DNA from: Nepenthes gracilis
Lineage: Eukaryota > Streptophyta > Magnoliopsida > Caryophyllales > Nepenthaceae
Assembly: GCA_033239525.1 (NCBI GenBank)
Contig: BSYO01000003.1
Location: 5,822,001-5,886,000 of the forward strand
Length of the DNA: 64,000 bases
Reading direction: 5' to 3'
The notes under the pieces were generated by a model. It did not search any database. It had not been told where the DNA came from and saw only the letters and a program-made list of their open reading frames with translations. Position 1 is the stretch's first letter; every line of letters begins with the position of its first letter. Below, one piece after another: positions 47,992 to 59,268 of this stretch. The position numbers were made by a program, and so were the translations under genes.

Positions 47992-50900
47992 ATGGCACAC
48001 CACCACAACCACAATGCTTCTGATAACGCATCTAACACCAACGACTCAGATCTTGTTTTTGCACACAACATTTTACGACTTCAAAATCTTTCAGATCCAT
48101 GCAACCCGTTCCGTTTGGAAGCCGGCATCTTGGTTGCCGATTTGCTCACCGTCGACAACTATTCGACTTAGTTCAAAACCATGCGTCAAGCGTTGAGGGC
48201 TAAAAACAAACTTCCATTTATTGAAGGTACTGTTCCCAAACCCATCGATTCCATCGATCCCCTTTTTGAAGCCTGGGGGTGTTGCAATGATATGGTGATG
48301 TCCTGGATCCAGAACTCCGTCAGTCCTTCTATCAAATCCAGTGTTGTGTTCGTTGATGACGCTTTCGAAATTTGAAAAGAACTGTGTGACCTATTCACCC
48401 AACAGAATGGGCCACGAATTTTTCAACTCAAAAAATCCTTGGCGTGTCTCTTGCAAGAGCACGATTCGGTAAGTTTGTATTATGGTAAGCTGAAAATAAT
48501 TTGGGACGAGCTTCTTATCTATGATCCTCTCCCAAATTGTGACTGTGGCAAAATCAAAGTGCTCATCGAGTGATATCAGAGGGACTGTGTCATGCAATTC
48601 TTAATGGGTCTCAATAATTCGTATGCTAATGTGAGAAAACAGATTATATTGATGGATCATCTTCCTTCCGCCAACAAAGTCTTCTCTATAATCCAACAGC
48701 AAGAACGACAACACCAAATGTTGTCTGCTGTTCATCCATCAGAAACGGTAGCTTTACTCACGAAATGGGCTATTAACAATCCTACAAACACCATGAAATA
48801 TAATCAGATGTCTAAAAAGGATAGACTTTTTTGCATTCATTGTCGTGTTCTAGGACACTCTTTGCAGCAATGTTTTAAAATTGGAAAAGCTGAGATTCTC
48901 ATCTGTGCTCATTGTAATAAATCTGGACACGTTATTGATAAATGTTATCAGCTCCATGGCTTTCCTCCCGGTCGTAAACCGAATGGTAAGTCTAGAGCCA
49001 CTGCACTTTCGGCCAACAATTTAAGTCACACCACCATTCCTGACCAAGAGGCTAATGAGGATGAAAAAGTTGCATTAATTAGAGTACAGTTCCAGCAACT
49101 TATGAATCTGATTCGGCCAAAGGATCCAACAGTGCCTCCTCAAATGACTAGAAAGAGTTCCCACCTTTTTGATCCCATCAGTGATCAATCGAAGGCTGCA
49201 AATATGGCTGATAATAATCTCTACTCTGTCTCTTCCTCTTGTAATAAAAGGAACATCTGGATCATTGATACTAGGGCTACTGATCACATGATATGCAATC
49301 CATCTTTATACCTTGATAAGGAGATACCAATCTCCTACTCTGTCAAACTTCCTGATGGAAGTAAGGCCCCGGCTTCCCACATTGGCATGGTCAAACTGAC
49401 CGATAAAATTACGCTGCGAAATGTTTTATGTGTTCCCTCTTTTACTTTCAATTTGATATTTGTGAAGCAATTTCCTAATGATATCGGTTACTGTTTATTT
49501 TTCTTTGGTGACATTTGCCTAATTTAGGACATTTCCTCCTAGACAACAATTAGGTTGTGTGAAGATAAAAATGGTTTATATTATCCGATGAATAAGAAAG
49601 TTTATTTCAATTTTTTACAGGGTCTTATCTCCAAACTCTACAAGAAGCCTTCTGTCAATTTTGTTTCATTGCCTGTTGATCTATGTCATTCTTGATTAGG
49701 TCATATTTCATATTCTAGGATGAAATTAATAAATGATCATCTTGTAAAGGGAGCAGTGCATTCTATTAATGATAATCCCTATTCTACTTGCCACATGGCC
49801 AAGCAACGTCACTTTTCTTTTTCTCCCAGCACTCATAAGTCACACACCTTATTCAATGTGGTGTATTGTGACTTACGGGGATCATATTCCGAGATATCTT
49901 ATGATGGATATAAATATTTCTTAACTATCGTTGATGATTTCTCCAGAAGTACCTGGATTTATCTTCTGAAATAAAAATCGGATACAAAATTGTGCTTGAA
50001 AGCCTTTTACAATCTGATTGTCGTACAATTTAATGTCAAAATCAAAATCATTCGTAGTGACAATGGAATCGAATTTTGTCTGGGAGACTTTTACAATAAA
50101 AGAGGTATTATCCATCAACGAAGTTGTGTGAAAACACCACAGCAAAACGGTATTGTTTAACGTAAACACCAACATTTATTAAATGTTGCTAGAGCTATTA
50201 GATTTCAATCGGGACTTTCTTTAAAATTATGGAGTGATTGTATACTTACCGCTGTACACATTATCAACAGAATTCCTACCTCATTGCTTGAAAATAAGAC
50301 TACATATGAAATTCTATTTGGAGTAAAACCAAATTATGACAACCTCCACATATTTGGTTGTTTGTGTTTTGCCTCCACCCTCTCTCATGGGCAGAAGAAA
50401 TTTGATTCCAAAAGTAGAACTTATATATTTTTGGGATATCCTTTCAGAATCAAAGGATACAAATTGTTTGATTTGCATAACCATATTACATTTTATTCAA
50501 GGGATGTCATTTTTCATGAAAATGTGTTCCCGTACATAGGAAACTGTGCTGAAACTATTCTCAATGACCGATCTAATGTAATGCTTCTCGTAGTGACCAG
50601 TGTCGATCCTTCTATTACTCAACAATTATCTTCTATTCATGGTTTAAACTTAAATACGGACACCGATTCTGTTCTTGATAAAGATCCACCAATCACTACA
50701 AATTGTAATGATAAAGATGAATTCAATTCATCAATTGTTCATGATCAACTGGACCATAATCAAGAACCTTTGAGTGACAATCTACAACATAAAGTACCTA
50801 TTAACCCTCTAACAAATATCCAAATCCCAGCAGGAGATAACACTCCCGTTCGCAGAACTACCAGAACTAGAAAAGCTCCTCAATACTTGAAAGACTTTCA

Positions 50901-52605
50901 TTGTCACCAAGCATCTCAAATTGTTCCCATCCAACTCACAGCACAAATTTCCTCAGGCAAACCTTACCCATTCGAAAATTACATATCACATCAAAAACTG
51001 TCCCATGACTATAATTCTTTTGCATCTTCTATCTCATCCCAAACTGAACCGCAAGCCTATGCACAGGCCATGTGTGATTCCAACTGGCGAAAAGCCACCG
51101 AAGATGAATTGAAAGCTTTAGAATCTAATAAAACCTGGATCATTACTGATTTACCTCAAGGAAAGAAAGCCATCGGATGTCGATATGTATTTAAATTAAA
51201 ATTTAATAGTGATTGCAGTATTGAAAGATATAAATGTCGATTAATGGCTAAAGGGTATACTCAAAAGGCAGGAGTAGATTATCACGAAATCTTTTCTCCT
51301 GTCGCTAAACTTACCACTGTCTGATACCTTTTGGCTGTAGCTGCCATAAAAGGATGGCATTTGTATCATTTCAATGTCAATAACACATTCTTAAATGGAA
51401 CCTTAAACGAAGACATTTATATGCAACGACCTCCCGGGTATACCAAAGAAAAACCCCCCCAAGTATGCAAATTGCTAAAAAGCATATATGAACTTAAACA
51501 AGCTTCTAGACAATGGTATTCTAAACTTTCTACTTCTCTCATTACATATGGATTCGTGCAATCCAAGACTGATTATAGCCTATTTACAAAACAAGACGAT
51601 AAATCTTTCACAGTCCTTCTTGTCTATGTTGACGACATTATTGTTGCAAATAATTGCTTGAAGGCCATTACATCCATCAAAATCTTTCTTAATCAGGCTT
51701 TCAAAATTAAAGATCTTGGAATTCTACAATATTTTCTTGGCATAGAAGTTGTCCGATGATCAAAAGACATACACCCTTGCCAACGAAAATACACCCTTGA
51801 CATTTTAGCCGATTCTGGCACCATTGGGGCAAAACCTCTTAAACTACCAATGGATCAAAATTTAAAATTGAGTAAACAAATTAGGGAGGTCTTACAGGAC
51901 CCAAGCACATATCGAAGGCTTGTAGGTCGCCTTCTTTACTTTACCATCACAAGGCCAAATATAGCTTATGCAGTATATATTTTGAGTCAATTTATGGATC
52001 AGCCTACTTCAAGCCATATAAATGCTGCGTATCAAGTTTTACACTATCTGAAACTAAACTCAGGACAATGCATATTACTTCCTTCCACCTCTAACATTCA
52101 ACTAAAAGCTTTTTGTGATGCAGATTGGGTTTCATGTCTGGACACACAAATATCCATTACTGGCAATTGTGTTTTTATTGGCAATTTTCTCATCTCATGG
52201 AAATGCAAAAAACAGTTAGTGGTCTCTCGCTCTTCTACAAAGGCAGAATATAGATCAATGGCTACCACCTGTTGTGAATTGTCTTGGCTACATTATATTT
52301 TACATGACTTACAGGTTTCACATTCCCATGCAGCATACCTATATTGTGATAATCAAGCGGCGATTCATATTGCGGCCAATCTTGTCTTCCATGAACGTAC
52401 TAAACACATCGAGTTGGACTATCATCTCATTCGCGATAAAATCCAAGAGGGGAGTATCCGCACACATCATGTCACCACCCATAATCAGCGGGCGGATATA
52501 TTCACCAAGATTCTACCTTCGCATCGACTAAATGCGTACTTATCCAAGATTAGCATTGTCAATATATATGCTCCATCTTACTGGGGCGTATTAGAAAATA
52601 CATAA
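47992..52605 (+). pseudogene. gag-pol: copia Gag-Pol polyprotein pseudogene, one frame with ten stops
   Basis: Starts at an ATG four bases after the primer site and would span about 1,537 residues. Gag: NPFRLEAGILVADLL, MRQALRAKNKLPFIEG, VMQFLMGLNNSY, zinc knuckle CAHCNKSGHVIDKCYQLHG. Protease: WIIDTRATDHM (near 49258), where relatives have DSGA. Integrase: CHS-stop-LGH and TCHMAKQ zinc region, TIVDDFSRS, IIRSDNGIEF, PQQNGIV followed by TAA exactly at the catalytic Glu (50158-50160). [31 protein letters not shown] (intact YVDD). RNase H: FCDADW, STKAEYRSMA, YCDNQAAIHI, RTKHIELDYH. Stops are at 48169, 48373, 48571, 49525, 49540, 49693, 49972, 50158, 51322 and 51757, several at positions expected to hold Trp, Gln or Arg. 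Confidence 0.95.
52580..52588 (+). other. Polypurine tract region of the copia element
   Basis: ACTGGGGCG immediately precedes the 3' LTR. It is a short G-rich tract, weaker than usual, consistent with decay. Confidence 0.6.
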
Positions 52606-52923
52606 TTTTCTTATTTTGTTAATATTGTATTATAGGACTCATTGTTATTTTAGTTAGTTGTATATTTTCCTTAGTTGTATTTTTTATTTAGTTACATTTG
52701 TTTCCTTCTTCGTTGTATTTTTCCTTTTGTTTTTTCTTCCCGTATTCGGCCTTGTATACTGATTATATATGTCTTGTGCGACTCAGTGAAATGTGTGTAA
52801 AAATATGTAATAAAAGCCATGCAGTGTAATTAATTTCTTTGCAAACTCTTGCCCCTTTCCAAGAACAGCGTCGTTCCCTTCCTTCCTCTTCGTCTTCTTC
52901 AAAACTTCTTCTGATTTCTTACA
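52589..52923 (+). repeat. 3' LTR of the copia element
   Basis: 335 bases, TATTAGAAAATAC to GATTTCTTACA, co-linear with 47642-47975. Most differences from the 5' copy are transitions. Confidence 0.95.
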
Positions 52924-53000
52924 ATACCATTATATTCAAAATTGAATACATTAAGCAAATATCTTTTTAAATAAAGATTGTGTAGCTAAATAGTGCTAAT

Positions 53001-53880
53001 TGTTGACGGACAACGAGCGGCCTACAGACCAGTATTCCAGAATAATTCTTTTGTTGGCCGGAATAGACGGCTAACTGATAATGCACACACAAGCACTGTG
53101 AAGTAGAGGCAAAAGAAGAGAAATAAATACCAAATTTTACGTGAAAAATTCTTCCGAAATAAGAGAAAAATCACAAGACACTAAGTCCACAAAAAATTAC
53201 TAAGTATGAGAAAAAATTACATGAGACAAAAATAAGAACAGAGCAAAAGAAAACAAAAGCCCTCACACTTTGTTTTCACTCACAGCTCTTTTTTTTTTCA
53301 CTTTCTCTCATCTGTTACACTATTTCTCAACTTATCCGGTATCTTCTTCTCCTTCTTCTTCTTCTCTTATCGTATGCACTTCTGTCTCTATACATATAAA
53401 GTGTACATATATATATATACACGCCCCTCACCATAGCCCAACTTGGTGGTTGGTGCTCAACTTCTAAGGTTTGCTTGCATGCGCATGCTCTATCTTATAG
53501 CAGGAGGCGCATGCCTGCTCCTGCAGACCGATCAGCCTTTGCAGTCTCGAGAATGACTTCTATCAACCACCCAAAAGGATAGGTCAACTGTACACCTTTT
53601 GGATATGACAGCCATTCAGATCTTCCAAATACAACATGTCACTCTATTATCTGTCGTTTTATATTGGCCGGTCAATCACACCATTGACCAGTCGAAGTAG
53701 TCCGTCCTGCTTCTTCAGCAAAGTCAATCGTCTCACAACTTATAATGGTCAACATATTGACCGGAAGAGTTGACCGTCCAGAAGATTTCGGTCAACAGAG
53801 TTGACCGAAATTCCTTCCTCCTAGCATATTCGTGCTCCGTCCAAGTCCTAAGGATTTCCACGCGGGAGTGATCCCCAATA
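53001..53880 (-). repeat. 3' LTR of the Tork-like element
   Basis: 880 bases. In element orientation it begins TATTGGGGATCACTCC and ends in CGTCAACA. It is co-linear with 60467-61339, including the CACACACAAGCACTGTGAAGT block, the T-rich/TTC-repeat region, the TATATATATATACACGCCCC block and the run of GGTCAA/TTGACC motifs. Confidence 0.92.
53670..53806 (-). promoter_or_regulatory. W-box cluster in U3 of the 3' LTR
   Basis: Seven TTGACC hexamers, counting both strands, lie at 53670, 53684, 53748, 53757, 53770, 53790 and 53801. This is the core of the plant W-box bound by WRKY factors. In element orientation they sit about 250-390 bases upstream of the TATA-like run at 53407-53419. Confidence 0.55.
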
Positions 53881-53885
53881 AACTT

Positions 53886-53905
53886 TTCCTCACGACCGTG
53901 AGGAA
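53886..53905. other. 9-bp perfect inverted repeat beside the 3' LTR
   Basis: TTCCTCACG and CGTGAGGAA are separated by two bases and lie five bases inside the element from the 3' LTR. In element orientation the second arm overlaps the purine-rich GAGGAAAAG at the polypurine-tract position. Confidence 0.7.
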
Positions 53906-55062
53906 GTTAAGTCCATCATCCTGGCTAACGTGCAACATGCTTCATTCTTTCCTTTCGGTAGAATTTTGGTCATCATATCTGCCCCGTTCTCTTCAGTGTC
54001 AATCTTTTCAAGTGATAATAGACCGGCTTCCAATATATTTTTTACCCAATGATATCGCACATCAATGTATTTTGATCTGAAATGGAGTAAGGAGTTCTTG
54101 TAGAGATGAATAGCACTCTGATTGTCATAAAATACTGCATACATTTCTTGTCTGAGAAACCCATCCTGAACGAACTTTTTCATCCATAACATCTCATTGC
54201 AGGCTTCTATCACGGCAATGTACTCGGCTTCAATAGTGAAAAGAGTAACACACTTTTGTAACTTGATCGCTAGAGATCGCTCTATAAATTTTACAAGTAT
54301 CTCGAAGTGGACTTGTGTCATCAACGTCTCCGTACCATACGATGTCCGAGTAGCCCACCAACTAAGACTTGTCACTTCCAAGATACAAACACCTCTTGAA
54401 AGTTTCTCGAATATATCTCATAATTCACTTTATTGCGAACAATGCTCCTTCCCTGGATTGGACAGAAACCGGCTAACTGTGCCAACAACATATCCTATGT
54501 TCGGCCTAGTGCATACTAGGGCATACATGAGGCTTCCTACGGCTGAGGAGTAGGGAACGCCTCTCATGTATGCTTTCTCTTCGATTAAAGATGGACACTG
54601 GCGGCTGCTCAACCTGTAGTGATTTGCCAGTGGAGTGCTAATAGGCTTGGATTTGTCCATGTTGAAGCGTTGGAGCATCTTCTCAAAGTAATTTTCTTGA
54701 GACAGCTATAGTCTCCTTGCCTCCCGGTCGCGAATGATTCTGACGCCAAGAATCTATTTCGCCGGTTCGAGATCTTTCATGGTAAAGGATTGCCCAAGTT
54801 GCTCCTTCAACTTCTTTATCCGAGCAGCATTCTGTCCAACAATCAACGTGTCGTCCACGTACAGGAGAAGGATAACAAAATCATCTTCGAAAAATCTCTG
54901 TGTGAATACACAGGGATCACAAGTAGTCCGCTGGTACCTTTAACTGACCATGACTGACTCGAACTTCTTGTACCACTGTCTCGGAGCCTATTTTAACCCA
55001 TACAGGCTTTTCCTAAAATGACAAACCAGTTGGTCCTTTCATTTAGTCTTGAACCCTTCCGG
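53890..55062 (-). pseudogene. pol: RT C-terminal part and RNase H of the Tork-like element
   Basis: Reading leftwards: FRKSLYGLK then TAG (Gln expected) then APRQWYKKFESVM; LLLYVDDTLIVGQNAA (YVDD intact, about 54849-54860); MKDLEPAK; FNMDKSKPISTPLA; SAVGSLMYALVCTRPNI; RFLSNPGKEH. After 54430 the frame shifts (IKWIMRYIRETFKRCLYLG in another frame). RNase H resumes at 54381-53890 with KLQKCVTLFTIEAEYIAVIE, YDNQSAIHLYKNSLLHFRSK, IDVRYHWVKN and ENGADMMTK, and ends with a stop ten bases from the LTR. Several stops and at least two shifts. Confidence 0.9.
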
Positions 55063-56417
55063 CTACTCCATATAAATTTCTTCTTCCAGTTCACCATGAA
55101 GAAAAGCTATCCGGACGTCCATCTGCTCCACTTTCAGGTTCTGGACGGCTGTCAATCCCAACACAACCCTTATGGAAGACATATTCACTATTGGAGTAAA
55201 AATCTCATCAAAGTCAATTTCTTTTCGTTGACTGAAGCCTTTCAGCACCAGCCGTGCCTTATATCTCGGCTGCATAGTATCTTCGGGCGTCTTTAGTCGA
55301 AAGACCCACTTGTTCTTTAAAGCTCTCTTCCCCTTAAGAAGCTTAACTAAGTCAAATGTGTGATTTTCATGGAGAGAACACATTTCATTATTCATGGCTT
55401 CCAACCACTTCTCCTTATTCTTATCCTCCATAGTCTCTTCATAAGTTTCAGGCTCTCCAGCATCAGTGAGCATAACATAATCACTAGGCGATAGACAGAC
55501 GGACGGCCGTCTGTTTTGTGAGGATAATCTAACAGGCAGATCCTCGGCCAGTTGAGGGATGACTTCATCCCAGTCTTCATCAGGAGTTATTATTTCTTCT
55601 CCATTATAATCGGTCGCCTCAGGACCATTGTCCCCATCTTCTAGAAATACCGGACGGATAATTTTGACACTTACTTTGTCCGTCCGTTTGCCATCACACT
55701 TGACTTTCCTGCTAATATCTCTGATTGTTTCATCTTCTACGAAGGTTACGTCCCTTAACTGGACGAGTTTTTTTCCAATTGGATCATAAAATTTATACCC
55801 CAATTCATCTTCCCCGTAGCCCAGAAAGACGCACTGCATCGTCTTTGGCTCCAACTTTGTCCTTTCATCTCTTGGGATATGGATAAAGGCTTTACATCCA
55901 AACACCCGCGGATGATTATAAGATGGCTCCTTGTTCGACCAAACATTCTCCGGCACTTCACCTTTCAAGGATTTACTGGGCGATCTATTTATGATGTAGG
56001 CCGCCGTTTTCAGTATTTCGGCCCAGAAGTGTTCAGGGAGCTCAGCTTCGAAAAGTATACACCGTACTCTTTCTAGAAGTGTGCGGTTCATCCGCTCAGT
56101 TACTCTGTTTAACTATGGTGCTTTGAAAGTGTATTCTGATACCTAATACCTTGTGACTATCAATAGATATCAAAGGATCCTATGTATTCACCGCCGTTGT
56201 CTCTTCGGACAGCCTTCATTTTCTTCCTCGTCTGTCGCTCAACAAGGACGTGAAATCGTTCAAATACACCGAGAACCTGGTCCTTGGTTTTCAATGGATA
56301 GACCTACAATTTTCTAAAACAGTCATCAATAAAAGAGATGAAATATTGAGTTCCATCACATGACTTTTATTTGAATGGTCCACACATATATGTGTGGATG
56401 AGTTCAAGCAGTTCTGT
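55063..56417 (-). pseudogene. pol: Integrase core and RT N-terminal part of the Tork-like element
   Basis: Continues the integrase broken by the solo LTR: ELLELIHTYMCGPFK, FISFIDD (first Asp), VRRDNGGEY (second Asp), and VTERMNRTLLERV containing the Glu. The stretch 56417-56092 has several stops and shifts. From 56091 the frame is open for 342 codons: HFWAEILKTAAYIINRSPS, PRVFGCKAFIHIP, MQCVFLGYGEDELGYKFYD, an acidic linker, then RT (WVFRLKTPEDTMQPRYKAR, FDEIFTPIVNMSSIR, QMDVRIAFLHGELEEEIYME), ending at a TAG where Gln is usual. Confidence 0.92.
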
Positions 56418-58979
56418 TGTAATATCCCAAATTTTTTTATTCAAATTAATTTAATATTAATTATAATTTTAGGCAAATTGAAAGTGATAAAATTAATTAA
56501 ATATTAAAAAATTTTGGAAGGATATTTGGATCGGTTGAATTGGCGCCCGGGGTGCGCCAGTGTTGTTGCCCAAATATTGATTTTGGTTTTAGGAATAAAA
56601 GAAAATGAAAATATAAAATATAAAATATATATATATATATATATATGAAATAAAAAAAAGAAAGAAAGAGATAAAATTGGGGAACAATGAAAGCAAGGGT
56701 TTCGTGGAGAGAGAGAAGCAGGGGAGAAGGGAGAGGGTTTCGGCCGGCGCGCGGTGGAGGAGAGGAGGAAGGATAGAGGCGGCCGGCGACGGCGTTGTGT
56801 GGCGAGGACGGTACCGTGACAGTGTTTGTTGGTGGTTGGAAATTTGGCCGGTGGCTGTGTCGGTGGCGGTGAGGAGAAGCCAATGAAGAAGCCAACGGCG
56901 GGTGTCGGTAATGGTGTCGGCTGCGGCGCACGGTGGAGATGCCGCGATGGTGGTCGGTGACGGCCTGTGGTGGTCATCGGTGGTGTGCGGGGGTGCGGCA
57001 TGGGCTGAGGCAATGGTGGCGTGCGGTGTTGTGCGGCGAAGCCACAAGAGGAGAGAGGAGACGGCGACCGCGTAACGGCGCCAGTGGCGGGGAGGCCGTC
57101 AACGGCCAGGCAAGCAGAGCGGCGGTAGCGGAGCAGTTGGTAGCGGCCAGCAGACGGCCGTGCGCGGAGTAGTGAGGAGGAGAGAGGAAGGGGCACGCAA
57201 GAGAGAGAAAGGGTGGAGAGAGAATGGCTGCGCACAATAGAGAGAGAAAGTGGTGATTCGGACACTTCGGGACATCATTTGTTTAGATTTGTAAAGTATG
57301 AGGTTCAGGCAAGTATTTATAAACCCACTCTTTGGTCTAATTTAATTTTTGATATATTTTGGATACTGTTTGGAATTTGTACTAACATGCATGAATTTTT
57401 ATACACTCATTTTTATTCTAGACATGTATGTGTACTTTATTGGATTATTTTAGGGACTTTAAATATGAATTTTTTTGATTTTAAAATTTTATAATTTTTT
57501 AAAAAGCCTAAAAAATTTATTTGATTCGGTGTATATTTATATCAATATATGTAATAAAAATATACACAAAACTTGCATTGGCCGTGCATTTTCACATGCA
57601 CGTGCCGGGTTGTGATCACTACATTTGGATTTAAATTATTGGATTCTGGCCAGCTCCCGACGGGGTGATTATTTTATTATTTGAAAATCTCTTTCTGCCG
57701 GTAGGAAAGGCTTGGAGTAGTGACCCTTCCCATTTGGATAATTTGACTTGACCTTAGAATATATTCGGGTATCCTAATATATTCAACAAACTTGAGGAAT
57801 GCACCCAAAACTGCAGGTGACAAAACATAGTAAGCAACCTTATTTATGGGACACAGTACATGGATTTTGGCCTAAGGTTACCGGGATTATGTATAACCCT
57901 TCCTTAAACTAATCTTTAAATAATTAGAATCCAAATTTGGTGCATAATTTGTATTTTTGCATTAATTGGTATTAGGCTTTGATTTGGATATGGAATTTTA
58001 GATTTGGATTTGAGATTCGCCGATTTTTGCCTATAATTGGGCTTGGTATGTCTCGTACAAATGATTTTGATTATATGTTTTGATCCGGACCTTTGGAATA
58101 TCTGTCACGGTGCTATTTCGGTCTCTGCGCATGCTATTGGATCATCTGGCTATCGAATTCTGCACCATATCACAAGCTAATCGGGAATTGGATTTGGACT
58201 TGGACTCGGATTCGGATTTTGACTTGGATCGACATCGGTTTTGAAATTGGTTCGGATCATCTCTATTTTGGTTATATATATATATTTATATATATATACG
58301 TCCCGACGATGACTATTTTTAAAATTTAGACATTTGTTTGAATTTAGATATTTGATTTGAGTACGAGACTACCTTTGGATTTTGAAATTTGGATCTTGGA
58401 TTTTGATTGAAATTGTCTTATCGTAATTTGAATTTATTCTGAAATTTGATTGGATTTTCATCCATTTGACATTTTCTCTTATTTATTAGACTCCTTTTGA
58501 TTAAATATGGTACTTGTTGGGCATTAGGCTCATTTTTCTGTTTTGTCCCTTCAGAATGGAAAGTTCAGATGCAGTACAGGAGTAAAGACGCGATCGGTCA
58601 GATATTCATCCGTTTCGGTGAGTTTTAATTCTATTATGATTTATATTGATATTTGATGTATTTGGATTATGGAATTGGCCGAATATGGGCTTATTATTAT
58701 ATTTCAAAAATAGTTGAATATTATGTTATGTTTGATTATGATTTTTGGGTCGGATTATTACCTCCCTTACGATGATTATAGAATAGGTCACGTTTATACT
58801 GTTTGGATGGTTGTTCGATGAGGTCCTGTGAGGATTTTAATTTTGTTAAGTGTATATTTTGGTTTGTCACACTCAGATTTTGGGACTTAGTATTATTTGT
58901 TTAAAATTATTTGGGATTTTAGATTTTAGAAATTATAATTAATTATTTAAATTGACATGCTTATTTCGGGTTCGTGACA
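56418..58979 (+). mobile_element. Solo LTR (2.56 kb) nested in the Tork-like integrase
   Basis: Begins TGTAATATCCCAAA and ends GGGTTCGTGACA, with TG..CA termini. It is flanked by TCTGT (56413-56417) and TCTGC (58980-58984), a 4-of-5 target duplication. Taking out the segment with one duplication copy brings the integrase zinc-region frame (LAGKQRR, VSFHGDLF) into the same frame as ELLELIHTYMCGPF on the other side. There is no primer site, polypurine tract or pol inside, so it is a single LTR left after recombination. The termini and length recall chromovirus (Tekay/Del) gypsy LTRs, which is inference. The plus strand at 56690-57240 is strongly G-rich (GGCGGTGGC-like). Its long antisense Pro/His/Arg-rich frames are not genes. 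Confidence 0.85.
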
Positions 58980-59239
58980 TCTGCTTTGGGGGCGAACAAG
59001 TCTCCATGAAAAGAGACTCTCCTTTGTTTGCCAGCCAATCAGTGAGGACACGTCCTTAGTCCGTCCTCCTTCACTCCGACAATAACGCCCTTCCTGGCCA
59101 AATGATGCAGTCTGCGTTCACTCATATAGCCCAACCTCCTATGCCCCAAGTTCTCGGTTTCCTTACTGGTAGCAGCGTTTACATCTCCGGCCATTGCGAA
59201 CACTTCATGATGTACAGGCCGGAGCACCTTTTCCCTCAT
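58980..59239 (-). pseudogene. pol: Integrase N-terminal (zinc) region of the Tork-like element
   Basis: A 66-codon frame with HRRLGYMSERRLHHLARKG and TCPH before a TGA at 59039 (Cys expected in the second zinc pair). It continues LAGKQRR up to the solo-LTR junction. This is the pre-integrase H-H-C-C region; H in LGH has become Y (LGY). Confidence 0.85.
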
Positions 59240-59268
59240 GCCACCACCAGAGATCCTCTGTTAAGTTT

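Larger units (their letters stand above)
47642..52923 (+). mobile_element. Ty1/copia LTR retrotransposon, full length, inactive
   Basis: 5.28-kb element flanked by a perfect 5-bp target duplication ATACC (47637-47641 and 52924-52928). The LTRs of 334 and 335 bases both run from TATTAG to TTACA. I count about 19 substitutions and one indel between them, roughly 94% identity, so insertion is not very recent. A 12-base initiator-Met-type primer site abuts the 5' LTR. A single Gag-Pol reading frame runs 47992-52605 in the copia order gag, protease, integrase, RT, RNase H. It has no net frameshift but ten in-frame stops. The sub-lineage is uncertain (the Gag and knuckle style suggests an RE1/Retrofit-like group). 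Confidence 0.95.

Noticed and set aside
47745..48071. 108-codon minus-strand frame
   Set aside because: Antisense shadow of the copia 5' LTR and gag start.
56504..57265. 253-codon minus-strand open frame, plus overlapping 152- and 144-codon frames
   Set aside because: Low-complexity Pro/His/Arg/Ser composition caused by the G-rich block of the solo LTR, open in all three frames at once, with no domain.
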